64,000 bases of DNA from Pisolithus tinctorius (GCA_024663395.1 JANFAH010000002.1:1240001-1304000); one strand, 5' to 3'; positions 18,796 through 31,076 are shown, counted from the first letter of the stretch. The notes: generated from the sequence alone by a model not told the origin. Translations and numbers: made by a program.

Positions 18796-20366
18796 CAGTG
18801 AGGGACAAAAGCATTGCAATGTTTGTGAGGTGTGACTTTCTGTTGATGTAGCTCAGGCTATTCTGCATGGATAATCATGATACATATACCATTGGAAGGG
18901 GGTGACTCTAAGCTTTCCAGAGCACTAAGGGTCAGTCCAAACAAAGCAATACATGCCAGGATACACCCTATTCTTTCCAAAAAGTGCATTGCAATGCTTT
19001 TGTGCCTGACTGGTGAAATCATGAAATGTGACCTTTTGAAGGGATTGAGGGCATGGAGGATGGGAAAATATGGTTACATAATAAACCACATGATCATCCA
19101 GATGATTTGTCAGCATGTAAACAATGACAAACATTGGACTTGTACCATTAATCCTCCCTCTTTTACCACAACTCATGAAATCATCTCTCTAGCTCACATG
19201 GTCATTTTCTCAAGGAATTCTTATCAAATACTGGTGGCCACCACAGTGCCATCATTATAACATGCTCTCAGAACCATCAGTCCCTTAAAAAACCTGCTGT
19301 CAGTCATTTCCTGGACTGTTTCCCCCCCATGCCTGATGTGTTCTGGGACTAATCAGTACTTGGAAGGCTGAAAATGTTATGGAGGTCAATCTGGCACTTC
19401 AGAACATGATGTACAAATCAGTCCTCTCTCAACCAATGCATTTCTGGAACAGGGACAGTGGTATGGAAGTTAGGGCAAGACAAAATCCTCTTTACCCTTG
19501 GGTGTCATCAGAAGGATATGCTACTGAACTGCCATGGAGCAGAATCCTGTGCTTCCATCTGGCCCTGAATATTTCCTTTGGTTACATATGACCAAATAAT
19601 CCTTCCCCAGTCATCTACAGTTCCAATCAGAGCAAGATCTAGTGAACCCTCTTATGGTGCTCAGAGCATAAGGAGGTTTTGTCCCACCCCAACTTCCATA
19701 TCAGTGTTCCTGTGCCAGAAATGCATTGGTTGAGAGGGGACTGGTTTGTAAATCATGTTCTGAAGTGCCAGATTGACCTCCATAACATTTTCAGCCTTCC
19801 AAGTACTGATTAGTCCCAGAACACATCAGGCATGGGGGGGAAACAGTCCAGGAAATGACTGACAGCAGGTTTTTTAAGGGACTGATGGTTCTGAGAGCAT
19901 GTTATAATGATGGCACTGTGGTGGCCACCAGTATTTGATAAGAATTCCTTGAGAAAATGACCATGTGAGCTAGAGAGATGATTTCATGAGTTGTGGTAAA
20001 AGAGAGAGGATTAATGGTACAAGTCCAATGTTTGTCATTGTTTACATGCTGAAAAATCATCTGGATGATCATGTGGTTTATTATTTAATCATTTTTTCCC
20101 ATCCTCCATGCCCTCAACCCCATCAAAAGGTCACATTTCATGATTTCACCAGTCAGGCACAAAAGCATTGCAATGCACTTTTTGGAAAGAATAGGGTGTA
20201 TCCTGGCATGTATTGCTTTGTTTGGACTGACCCTTAGTGCTCTGGAAAGCTTAGAGTCCCCCCTTTCTAATGGTATAGGTATCTTGATTATCTGTGCAGA
20301 ATAGCCCAAGCTACATCAGCAACAAGTCACACCTTGCAAACATTGCAACGCTTTTGTCCCTCACTG
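18796..20366. mobile_element. Long foldback (inverted-repeat) element, Tc1/mariner-like ends, TA target
   Basis: A 1571-bp near-perfect palindrome. The left arm (18796 to about 19487) and right arm (about 19675-20366) are reverse complements over ~690 bp, leaving a ~190-bp loop. The ends are CAGTGAGGGACAAAAGC and its complement, with TA on both sides, as for Tc1/mariner superfamily insertions. Differences between the arms are mainly C/T or G/A. I see no transposase; the short frames on either strand are mirror images of each other. It must be mobilised by another element. A transcript through it would fold into a long hairpin. A related single end lies at 17046-17087. Confidence 0.88.
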
Positions 20367-20368
20367 TA

Positions 20369-21137
20369 TCATGAATTTCTTGCTGTCCTCCCATTGAGTT
20401 TACTTCAGTATTTACATCAATAGTGTCTACCACTTTTTAGTCACTCATACTAGACAACACCTCTTGATCAAGAGTTGCTAGCCCTCATCCCACCATGTTT
20501 ACTTTGTGCCACTCACTGATTTGAATAAACTGCCCCAGCATCATGTCATATTGAGCACCAAATGACACTGTAGGCTTCAAACAGTGTGTGGGTATCTTTC
20601 CTCCTTGCCCATTCTTCACACTTACACCGTATGGCCATTTTTCACCACAGTCATTCATTTGTTTCCATCTTTTCCATTGGGTGATACCTTGCTTGAATTT
20701 GTTTTTGCAAGGTTGTTGGGTAACTTCATGACCTCAGATATTCACTGCTTGACTATGTGTCTGCTGTGAGATCCTTGGCATGCCTCCAAAAAAATCACAC
20801 TGATGTCCCTGTGAAAATTGGTCCTCCTGTTGGCATTAGAAAGTCAAAGAGAATCAAGGCAACCTCCTCACCAACTGAGGTACAACCCAGGCAGTGTGTA
20901 AAGTCCTGCCATCAAATCATCAAACATTAGTATTAGATTGTTGCCTTTGCTTTTATGCTGGTGCTGATGCAATTTCTCATAGCATCAAGCAGCAATCACA
21001 AGAACACTCCTGTTGTCAGATACTGATATGACTGTAGCCTGAAACCAAACCACTCCCAGATGATGAGGGTGAAGATAGTTGCATTGTATCAATTTTTTTA
21101 ATTTTGATTTTAATTGGCTTGTGGACCCTTCTTCCAG
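20369..21137. other. No gene recognised
   Basis: CpG-depleted sequence between the foldback element and the next relic gene. The first part may continue LTR-B copy 1 but I could not align it securely. Confidence 0.4.
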
Positions 21138-22133
21138 GATGGCAGCGGCCATGCAGCCAGGCAGGCATCCATCAAGCCATGTCTACAGTGTCCCTCACAA
21201 GCCTCACAAGCCATGACAGATGAAGAGAAAGAGGAACAGTACCTCAACTCCTTCTGCACCAAGATCATACTCACAAGTGGTAAACAACTTGATTCCCATG
21301 TGGCCCTGCAGTTGCTCTGTGCCAGTGTCATCTTGAGGCAGGTTGTATTTGCTGAGGATGGTCCTGATGGTGATCATGAACAATGTAAGTATAATTTTGA
21401 CTCCATGATGTCCCCCCCTCCTGATATTGCCACTAGCCCTCCCCACTGCCCCACCTGCAGATGTGAGCACAAGCCCTGACCCTCCAAGAGCTCCCATGGA
21501 CAGCAAAGAAGACAAACAAGTGATTGAAAATGCCATGAGCTCTGTCCACCTGGATGATGTTGCCACTGATGACAAAGACAATGAGGGTAACTTTGTTGCT
21601 TGTATATTGTAGGCAACTAGGGAATGCAGAAGTGAAAAGTCTACTGGTCACTACACTGAGGTCCATGTAGAGGATGATGGTGATGATTCCTCAGTGCCAG
21701 TACCCACTGCATCATTTGATCTCAGGGGGTGGACACCTGGTGAGTTCAAAAAATTCTACATAATTATATGGACTCTGACTTGAATAATCCAGAGCAGAAG
21801 GAGCTATTTAAGATGGTTAGCCCAGTGATGTTCAAAATCCCACTGCTAGTAAATACATTTAATAGACCCCTTCATATTCTTTTGGATTCACAAGCCTTCA
21901 TTAAAGCAATCCTCAAAAGCATGGGCCCCTCTGACTTGGAAAGGACACTCTTGCCACTTCCTCCATCATCACCCCCTGTCAAAGATTCACCACAGTCACT
22001 TGTACATGGTAGTACAGGAGTGAATGCACCTGCAGACTATCATCATTCCACTCCCCCTGCCTCACCCATGACCAATGTGCCACAACAGGTGCCTGCACTA
22101 GGCCATGCACTAGCCAATTTGCTGGGGGTTTGC
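21138..22133 (+). pseudogene. Relic multi-exon gene of unknown function, cut by LTR-A2
   Basis: A plus-strand series of coding pieces with plausible splice sites. Exon 1 includes MTDEEKEEQYLNSFCTKI and LCASVILRQVVF, ends at a GTAAGT donor near 21384 and resumes after CCACTAG near 21435. A second piece carries DVSTSPDPPRAPMDSKEDK, and a third ECRSEKSTGHYTEVHVEDD. The last frame (from 21768, DLNNPEQKELFKMVSPV) ends inside the LTR that begins at 22134. I do not recognise the protein. Codon content is affected by CpG loss. It could be a host gene or the gene of an older transposon. Confidence 0.35.
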
Positions 22134-22592
22134 TGTAGGAATAGGTAATAAGAAGTACCTAGAATTAGTAATTATCAGTAATGGGCAAGTTTATTGCTTG
22201 ACCCAAAAAGGGAGACTCTGTTTCAGAGAAAAGAAGTGTAGTAAAATGTGAAAAATTGCAAACTAGAAAGAATACTTAGCTGTTGGCTGTCTGCCTACTG
22301 TTCTATACCTCTTGCCATTCCTCCTGGCCCTTTGGGTACTCCCCAAAGTAATAACTCTGACCTCAAAAACTCACCAAAATGCGAGACTAGATCACCCTAC
22401 TGCTGAGGGCCTCTGACATGTATTTTCTTTGGTAAACTGAACTCATGCAAACACAACACACATGCTTAGGCAGCAACACAGCTGCTCACAACTAAGTCCA
22501 GTGATACAAACACAAAAAACAAAAGAAATTCTCAATGCCTAAACTCCTGACCAAGACAGCTTCTTGTAGGGAATGTGATCTCATTCCCTACA
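22134..22592 (-). repeat. 3' LTR of LTR-A2
   Basis: 459 bp, same ends and internal landmarks (TCCTCCTGGCCCTTTGGGTA, CCCTACTGCTGAGGGCCT) as the LTR-A1 LTRs, with many transitions. It interrupts the relic gene at 21138-22133. Confidence 0.88.
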
Positions 22593-23644
22593 TCCAAGGG
22601 GTGGTTTAGAATTCAACCATCCTCAGTTGCTCTCCTCCTCACACAAACATCCTCATCCTTGCATCTGCTTCCCCTGACTTCACCATGGACCTTGACCTCA
22701 CTACACACTTGAACATGACCCCTTCTTTCCCAAGACCCACTCTGGACCTTGCAGAACAACCCTCTCCATCTTCAAAACTTCTCGCCCTCAGATGCAACTC
22801 TCTTCACCCACAAATGCTACCTGGCCTTGAGCATTCCCCTTGCCACCCAAACTTTGAACCAAACCACAACAGAGACAAACTCCGAGATACTGAACAGGTG
22901 AGTGATAATTTGAGTGTGGAGTAGAGCAGTGGCTGCTCTTCAAGGCACAGTCTTGGTGCAAAGTGGTAACATGGTGTAACACAGCACTGCAGCTGGTACA
23001 GTGGGGATTGGCCCTCTACAAGGCAGCTCAAAGATGTATATATGTACCTAAAACAAATCTTGATCAGCCATGTATTTACTATCCTTATATGCATGTGCTC
23101 TTGATCATTGCTTGTCCTTAAGATGACTTAGCACAAGGAAAAATGCAGAAAACTCAAAACTAAACATCGGAGTGAGTAGAATCACCCCAAAGGTTAGTAT
23201 GACTCAGTTGAGTGACATCACATGAAGCAAAACTCATATTAAAGAAAACTGTGTATGATATGCTCACCAGGACTTTCTCTATACCATCCTCATCTTTCTT
23301 GTACCCTCAACTCTCTTCTGAGAATGGATGAAGGGGTCCATGAGTTCATGTGGGTTGAATGGGGTGTTGAACATGGATAGGATGGGTTCAACATTGAGTG
23401 GGGATGTGACATAGGGACCAAGTGCCCATGTGGAGCTGCATGCTGTGCAGTGATATTTGGTTGTGGCACATATGGGAGAGAGAGCACAGTGTGGAGGTTC
23501 ACTTGATGTGGTAGAGGAGTAAGAGGGCCAAGGGTTGAGCTGGTCCCCTGTGATTCAGTGTGCATGTGTGAAGATCTTGACATAGGAAAAACTGAATAGA
23601 TTATAGTCACCATTGATCTGGCTTCTCTGGCCCCAGACACCTCC

Positions 23645-23990
23645 TGGGCATCATTATATGCATTGAATGGCTTGTGCAGACAGGTTTGTTGACATTCATG
23701 ACATCAGTGCCATTAACTACAACATTTGTGGAACTTGTGTAGACGAGCCTATGGATGCCAGCTGCAATAGCTGTGTTGATGATGGTTCAGGTGGCTTTGA
23801 CATAGATGGAGGGATCTTTTGCACCTCACTGTAGTAAGGTAATCCATATGATATATATAATGCCTGGTTTGTTCAATATATCCAACATGTCCCATTCATT
23901 GGTGATATTTCCCAAGCAAACTGGGACATCATGATGTCTCTGTACAATATCCAACATGGAGACAGCATCTCCCCTTGCTAGCTGTTCAAC
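23645..23990 (-). pseudogene. Captured Erg26/NSDHL fragment in LTR-A2, longer version
   Basis: The minus strand reads EQLARGDAVSMLDIVQRHHD, then ITNEWDMLDIL, AKDPSIYVK, NTAIAAGIHRLVYTSSTNVV, NGTDVMNVN and a shifted piece equivalent to PFDAYNDAQ. This includes the YTSS segment of the 3-beta-HSD/SDR fold that has been removed from the LTR-A1 version, and HHDVP as in intact fungal sterol dehydrogenases. There are stop codons and a frame change, so it is dead. It supports capture by an ancestor of both copies. Confidence 0.7.
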
Positions 23991-24754
23991 ACTATGTCAA
24001 ACCATAATTTTGCTTCATTTGACTGTAAGGTAGGCACCTTCAACCTGAAGGGACATGGTCATTGGTCATCTTGTTCCAGGCCTTCATACTGTAGGCGCAC
24101 CATTGCTTGAAGATTCATCAACACTCTGTAAAAACTTGTTTTTCCTAAAATGATGTAGCTGTAAGTGAAACACTTGAAAGAACAACATAAAACTTGGTCC
24201 TGCAAGCCCATTTGGCATGGCCTTGATATGCTTTGTGCATCATGTATCCTTTCACAACTTCAAACCTCACCATTGTGTTGCTATGCATATTAAGTCTTGC
24301 ATGCAAGTCCATAAAATCTCCTTCAATGCTTCTCTTTGGATGACTTGTAGTTGCTGAAGTCATTGCATTGTGCACCAATCTCTTGCTTCTTTGATGTCCT
24401 TGTCTACCCCAGGATAATGTAGCTGTAAGTAAAAAGTCAGGGATCCAAAACAAAATCTTCAGCTGCTGTGCTCTGTATCTGTGCTCATCAGGCCTCATAT
24501 TTTCAATGATCACTGTTGCAGATTGGGCCATGGTCTTCATAGTTGTTTCACTGTAATTTGTTCATGGTTTGTTATATGTTCTTGAATTGCAATTGTTGGG
24601 ACTTCAGTTGCACTTCTTCATAGACATCCATCCTCCCTACAGTGATGAAGGAGTAAGTCAAACATCCTAGAATCAAAACAGAACCCTGGGCCTTTGAGCC
24701 CAGTACCCATGCTCATCATGTCTCACCTCCATCAAACAGCAAGTCTTGCCCCAC

Positions 24755-25922
24755 TGTAGGAATAGGTAAGAGATGGTACCTAGAAATGGTAATTATCAGT
24801 AATGGGTGAGTATTGTGCTTGACCCAAAAGGGAGGTTCTCTCTGGAGAAAAGAAGTGTAGTAAAAGTGCAAAAAAATGGGAACTGAAATGAATACTTAGC
24901 TCTGCCTGTGCAACCTTCTGCCAGTCCTCCTGGCACTTTGGGTACTCCCCAAAGTAATAAATCTAACCTCAAAAACTTGCCAAAATGCGAGACTATATCA
25001 CCCTACTACTGAGGGCCTCTGACATGAACTGCTTGTATAATAAAACTGAACTCACATGAACACAGTGCATGTGCTTAGTCAGCAATGTGGCTGCTCACCA
25101 CTAAGTCCAGTGGTACAAACATGAAAACAAAAGCAAGACACAAAACAAGTCCCTCAACCCCTAAACTCCTGACAAAGATGAATTCTCCTAGGGAACTCAA
25201 ACTCGTTCCCTACATCTGAGGGGTGGTTTAGAATTTGACCATCCTTGGTCACTCTTCTCCTCATGCAAATGCCCTTGCTCCTCACATCTACTTCCCTTGA
25301 CCTTGCCCCATATCCTCACCCTTGAACTTTGCACTACTCAGGCATAACCCCCTTCTTTCCCAAGATCTGCTCCTGACCTCACAGAACAACCCTCTCAACC
25401 CTCAAAACTCCTTGCCTCCAAATACAGCTCCTTCCACCCAAAACCACCACCTGGCCTCTCCAACATGCACCCTGCCTCTCAAACTCCTTGCCCTCCTTGC
25501 AGATGACCCCTTTGACCCTCAATCACTCCACAGCCCCCAAGTTCCTTGAACTGAATGACCACAGAGGTAACTCTGAGCACACAAACAAGTGAATAATAAA
25601 TTGAGTGCAGAGTAGAGTAGCAGCTGCTCCTTGAGGTGCAGTTTTCGGCCCTCTATGAAGCATCTCAAATACATATATGTACCTAAAAAACAACTTGCAA
25701 TCAGTTGTGTATTTACTATCTTTGTACACATGTGGCCTTGACTCCTTTTTGTCCTTAAGATGATCAAGTACAAGGAAAAACAATGAAACTCAAAAATATA
25801 CATCAAGGTGAGCTGGATCACCCAAGGACTAGTGTGACTCAGTTGAGTGACATCACTCAAAGCAAAACTCATTTCAAGAAATCTATATATCAACATGCTC
25901 ACCAAGACTTTCACTATACTGC
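24755..25922 (-). mobile_element. LTR-A3, decayed and truncated copy of LTR-A
   Basis: A 460-bp LTR (24755-25214, ends TGTAGGAATAGG and CGTTCCCTACA) followed by the conserved 3' noncoding block, which stops where LTR-C begins at 25923. The LTR abuts the coding part of LTR-A2, so this copy inserted into, or recombined with, LTR-A2. No matching target duplication is visible because the other end is missing. Confidence 0.8.
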
Positions 25923-26580
25923 TGTAAGGAATCCACATTCCCTGGATGCATAAGCCCCTATCATTAACTGTTCTGTGACTACTGTTACATCCCCTTGCCT
26001 CTCACATTCACTGTTGATCATGTGCTACCTTCCCATGCCCTCCCTCCCTCTCATGCAAAGCTATACCCATGGCCACTGTGCTCCAGCTGCTCCCCTTCCT
26101 TCAGACTCTTCTTTTAACAGTCTCTGTTCCCTTTTTGTTAGTAGTATACCCTCAGCCTCTGTTCTGGCCTGTCCTGTCTTATTTGTATGCACTGTTGCAT
26201 GGTTTTCCCTTACTCATACTCTGTCTTACTTAGGTTCTGGGTTTGCCCAGACTATAAAGCCCTGTACTTAGGTACAGAATAGGACCTTGTGGCACTCAGA
26301 AGGTCACCACAAGTTTCTTTTTCACTTCATCTACACCACATGTCTCACATACCACTGCACATGAGCTACATATACTGCTCACACTGCTCACATTGCCAGT
26401 ACTATTCCATGGACCACACCACACATGTCACAAATCATTACTGCTACAAAGCACTGAGTCTCATCTTCTTGTCTTGGCAGTCCAGAATCCCTTGGGATGA
26501 GCAATTTGTTCCCTTCATTTTAATTGTTGTTATCTAAGCCATCTAGCTCATATTATACAGCTACCTGGACTTTCCCTACA
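25923..26580 (+). repeat. LTR-C, 5' LTR of another retrotransposon
   Basis: 658 bp with TGTAAGGAATCC at the start and GACTTTCCCTACA at the end, a TATA-like ACTATAAAGCC near 26250, and directly after it ACTGGAGCCCACTGTGAGGG (26581-26600), a tRNA-type primer binding site. The site equals that of LTR-A1 except for two CG to TG changes. It shows a plus-strand element starting here and cutting off LTR-A3. A matching 3' LTR was not found. Confidence 0.7.
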
Positions 26581-28380
26581 ACTGGAGCCCACTGTGAGGG
26601 ATTCTGCTGAGCAAGAGGAGTGACTCAGAGCTGCATGAGCAACTATGGCAAGACCTCGAGAATGGGCCTTTGCACAAAAATGCAAATATCTCCAGAACTA
26701 CTGGACCTATCCGAACAATCCTGATATCAACATGGAGGATTTGTCATGGACTACAATCCTTCCAAAAAGCAAGAGGCCCAGCACAGAAATGAGCAAGATA
26801 TGACCACAGGACCATGAGAATGGACCTATCCACACAAATGTGAATACCTCCTGATCAGCTGGGTGCATACAAACAATCTTGGTACCAACAGAGAGCTGAC
26901 ATCGAGTAGTCAATATATTTGACATGGGCACTTGAAAAATGAATCAGCTTGGAGGATGACTCTGTACCTACAACACATCAACAGCTCATTATGTGGGGCA
27001 GAAACCTTGAGGTGTTGTGCCGTGATCTCTTCCTACTGGTATTTAGGGGTTTCATCAACTTCTAGGCTGTTTACTGCTATTCTGACTATCTATGCAGCAC
27101 TGGAATACTGATTGGCAGTCACCACAACATTCCCAAGTGCATACCTTCAGGGGAGACCACTGGGGAACTGAACCAATCCTCCAATATCAAAAATGGGAAC
27201 AATTTTTTTGTTTTAGCTCCTAAGATACTTTCCAGTTTTTCCGAGCCTTTCAGACACTTCATGGATGATTAAATTACATGCAAATACACTTATTATGACC
27301 ACCAAACCATGTTAGATTACATTACCAGTCCCAAAAAGCCCAGAAAAATATTTTCAGGGTGTAACACAGGGAGGAGGCAATTGTGCCACTACACTTGAAG
27401 CACCCCATCCCAGCCTATCAACTTTTGATATGTTGTAGGGACACATGGCCCCTTCAAGGGGACACAATAAATAGATAGATATGTCCAATATGTCAAAAAA
27501 GAATTCGCATTTTCTGTTTTCCCCCTATCACACTTTGCAATCATTCAGGCCCATTAGGATGGGCAGAAAAGCATTCATTTATGGTCTAATACACTTATAG
27601 TACAATTAACTATCATATACAATGCCTACAGGTTGGGGAAAGAGCCCAGGAAGGAAGGGGAGGCTGGGGGAAATGAGGGCAGTGTGTGGGAATGTTGGAT
27701 ATCAGGCACATGCTGGATGAGGACATGTTTTGGGAGTAGTGGCTGCGCTTTTTTATGCTTATGTAATTACATAAAATGCGGAGGAGTGATGAAAATAAAC
27801 TGTGGGGATTTGTGGGGAGAAACTCCTGATCAGCACCACTCATATATTGATGGATCACTACAGGTATAAGGGAGTTAGGCAGTCTTGCATCACAGTAATG
27901 CTACAATTATCACACTTTGATGCATCAAAATGACACCATAGCCTGGGTTGAGTACATAGCAACTGACTATCTACTGTATGTCCACTGCATGTCAGCCATC
28001 TGCACTACCATATGTTGGTCATCTGTACTACTGTCTGTTGGTCATTTGTACTACCATTTGTCAGTCATGTGCCCTACTGCACATCCATCATCTGCCTGAC
28101 CACACATCTGTCATCTGCATTCCCACCCACTGTACTACTGCATGACCAATGACTGCACTACTGCACATCACACTACTGCATGACTGCGTGACTGACAACT
28201 GCACTACCACAGTGTCTGGTGTCCCCCTGCTGACAGTACTTCTAAACTTCAAAAAATGTACCACACATTTGACATCAGCACAAAAACCACCTGCCAAACA
28301 AAGTGTGGTTGTCCAGCTTTCCATAAGTCTGTGTGATGTGGCATTACTTGCCTTCTTAGGCTATAATTTGTCAGACTACA
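26581..28380 (+). other. Probable remains of the LTR-C internal region and unclassified sequence
   Basis: After the primer site there is a short broken frame (MARPREWAFAQKCKYLQNYW... with stops) and then nothing I can recognise. 27960-28215 is a degenerate simple repeat (listed separately). No polymerase motifs are visible. Confidence 0.35.
27960..28215. repeat. Degenerate simple tandem repeat
   Basis: Recurring short motifs of the type CTACTGYN..TGTTGGTCATYTG and TACTGCACATCA follow each other with variable spacing. No gene. Confidence 0.5.
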
Positions 28381-28422
28381 TCACATCCCATCATACTAGC
28401 TGATGTCTAGTTTTCACTGGGG
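28381..28422. repeat. 42-bp direct repeat, left copy
   Basis: TCACATCCCATCATACTAGC and the following 22 bases to CACTGGGG recur at 37070-37111 in the same orientation with one mismatch. The pair brackets the CACTA region. It could be subterminal or flanking sequence of an element, but no inverted partner was found. Confidence 0.7.
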
Positions 28423-28499
28423 CTCATCAGCTGAGCACTCTCACAGCTCACCACGTGCACAGCCACAGTCGAGGTGGCCACATGGCCAAGGCCAATTGC

Positions 28500-31076
28500 C
28501 CTTGCATCCTCATTCATGTTCGCACTTGCAGACTTGAACAGGTTTGTACACATGTTCAAAAGATGAATTCATACCAGTCCAGTCATATGCCTGCAGCTTG
28601 AAGCAGTGTTGTGCTTGAAGGAGCTCATGTTCATATTCGACTAGTAGCTCACCCCCTTCTTCCTTGTTGTCATCATCCTTTCCATACAGACTCGCAACCT
28701 GCTAGCAAGACTGGATGAATCTTGTCCAGTGGGGTGGGACCTGGTGCCATCTAGTATGAATTTCTGCGCAAGGTCACACCATCTAATAAATGAGCACATT
28801 TTTTTTAATCAACATGTATATTGGGAGATACCATCCAGTACCATTACATATGATTTTCAGTTCATAATTCACTTCAGCTCACATCAGCCCATATTTTTCA
28901 TATCCTGTTCTCATGGTCTCAAATCTGACCATATGTTATAGCAAATGACATAGTGTTACTTCTACCAGCTACCACACACAGTACATTGCAGCTAGGCCAT
29001 TATGAATTACCATATTATGCTTGCCAGTAGGACCCGTGTGACAGGAAAAAAGGTGGGAACAAGCACAAAGATGCAGGAAACCTAACGATGATGGTATGGT
29101 GTGGTAACAAAAGCAACTTTGATGCATGCAAAGTGAGTGATATGAGGATGTGCCAAAGTGGATGCAGTGAGAGAAAACGACTGCAGAAAACTTGTGTTTG
29201 GAGAACAGAGAACGAGCACGAAGATGCAGGAAACCTAACAATGCTGGTATGGTGCAGTAATGAAAGTGACTTTGACACATGTGAAGTGGATGTGGTGAGA
29301 GAAAATGACTGCAGAAAACTTGTGTTTGGAGAACAGATTGGAGTCTAGTGTAGCATGCCCTTCTCAATCACTGCCTTAACCCATAAGTTCTTCTCAGTCT
29401 AGACAAGATGTAGCATCAGCACAAGTGTAACTGCATTCAGTGTACTCACAAGTTCCTTCGCCTCCTTATTGTAGTCCTACATGTATCTAAGTTCAGGGCC
29501 ATGCACACAAGCTATTGACTTACCTTGCACTGCTGCTTGGTCAGGTTCCTGTCATAGTACTCATGATATTCATCCTTGTTACCACCTGGCTTCACATAGT
29601 CCGACTATCTAAGCATACACAGATTACTGCGAATGGTGTTCAGCATGTCAGATGACTTGAAACAGATCATGTACTGGCCATTTTTAGTGCTGGAAGGATG
29701 CAGAACTTTTGTCAGTCCCTTTGAGGAGCCTGACTTGTGTTTTGAAGATGGCCCTGGCATGTCTGTTCCTGGTGTATCTGTGGTACCCTTGGCAGAGGTT
29801 GGGTCAGCCTTGGTGATGGACTGGAGGGGAGGGGGAGGGGGAGGAAGCTGGGGGGCTGTGATTTTGGCTTTTAAGGCAGCTTCAGCAATGGTGCTTCTGG
29901 ATGATAGTACAATGTAGTTAGTATTGAAAAAACTAAGATGAAAAACTTACAATGGATTGCATACAGTCGTTGTCTGCTTGTCATAAGAAGGACAAGATGG
30001 TGAGTTCCCCTTGTTGCTGACAGTTGCTGCTGGGTCTTCATCATGTGGTGTCCCTCCTGTAAGACTAATTTGGGTTGGAGACTTGGTGGGTGATGCTGGG
30101 GAGTACTGGATAGGCAATAGTGTTGACATGGGGATGGATGGCTGCCTGGTAAGGTCATTGGCAGGTGCATCTTGAGGTTTCCCCTTCAGGGCAATGACAC
30201 TGCTTGAGCAGATGGTGTCTGTGCTTGATGCGACAGTGGCAGGTGGCCATGGCTCAATAGTGGGTGTGTCTTGAGGCCCTCCCATTGGGGCAATGATGTC
30301 TGTACTTGATGCGACAGTGGCAGGCAGCCATGATTCGATAGCAGGCTTTCCCTGGGATGCATCCACTGTTAGTGAGGAAGCATGATTTACATGTTAGTAT
30401 CATGAGGATGAGCATGTTGATAACCTTTTGTCTTCTTGCTCAATGCACATTCCATTTTCTCCTGAAGCTTGCACTTCTTATCAGAGTCTTCATCACTATC
30501 GTCCTCTTCCTTGACTGCCATCTTCCATTGGCCATTCTCATTCAGATGGTGCTTACACCAAGCTGAGTATGTCTTCGTGCAAAGATACTCTAGCTTCCAA
30601 CCATTTTCTGCCAGCTTGAAGATCAGAAACTCATGCTCTAGGATTGTATGGAATGTTTGGCATGCACTTGCACTTGCCTTTCCCCATGTCTTCAGTGCAA
30701 TGCTACAATTAACCAGCTCAGTCCAGCCTGCATGTACTGCCTTATGAATGACCTTCACAGTCTCTGAGGGGAGGGCCTTCCCATTTTCATCCTTGAGGAA
30801 TGCATACTTGCCCTGATTGCCTAGACAAGCCTTGGGTGATTCCAGCCAAGTTTTGTAGTCTTTTTGGGTCCAAAAATTCACCAATGGATGTGTCTCACAG
30901 GTTGGGCACTTTTTGTTCAGTGTCTGTGGATAGAGGACCAATTCACCAGGGCCACCTGGATTTCCAGACAGCAGACAAACTAAACTTGCAAGTTGATCAT
31001 ATAGCGACCTAGCATATATTCTACCAAATCATCAGTAATAGTATGTTTAACATTTACTCACTTGACAGTATCTCAT
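28500..31076 (-). pseudogene. Multi-exon hypothetical gene in the CACTA region
   Basis: Minus-strand coding pieces in order: NKKCPTCETHPLVNFWTQKD... GKALPSETVKVIHKAVHAGW...WGKASASA...LIFKLAENGWKLEYL (30941-30387), a Pro/Ser/Thr-rich piece with two copies of WLPATVASSTD-like text (30366-29947), PKNGQYMICFKSSDMLNTIR...YVKPGGNKDEYHEYYDRNLT (about 29690-29540) and LLVEYEHELLQAQHCFKLQAY (about 28670-28600). Stops occur between and within the later pieces. The first piece resembles hypothetical proteins I associate with agaricomycete DNA transposons. Its neighbour upstream on the same strand is a TNP2 transposase, so it may be the second gene of that element. Function unknown. Confidence 0.4.
29057..29337. 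repeat. Two-copy degenerate tandem duplication
   Basis: A unit starting AAGATGCAGGAAACCTAAC and ending ACTTGTGTTTGGAGAACAG occurs twice with a period of about 153 bp; the second copy has a ~20-bp internal deletion. It lies in a likely noncoding part of the hypothetical gene. Confidence 0.7.

Larger units (their letters stand above)
22134..24754 (-). mobile_element. LTR-A2, decayed partial copy of LTR-A
   Basis: Begins with a 459-bp LTR (22134-22592, TGTAGGAATAGG...ATTCCCTACA), followed by the conserved 3' noncoding block and a mutated version of the long LTR-A frame including the Erg26-like fragment and some tandem units (near 24140, 24410 and 24650). It stops abruptly at the LTR of the next copy (24755) inside a tandem unit and lacks its own 5' LTR and primer site. 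Most CG dinucleotides present in LTR-A1 are TG or CA here. Confidence 0.82.

Noticed and set aside
18877..20309. Several open frames on both strands of the foldback element
   Set aside because: They are mirror images created by the inverted repeat, with no family features.
29015..29367. Minus-strand frames over the 29.06-29.34 kb duplication
   Set aside because: They simply repeat with the tandem duplication and show no family features.
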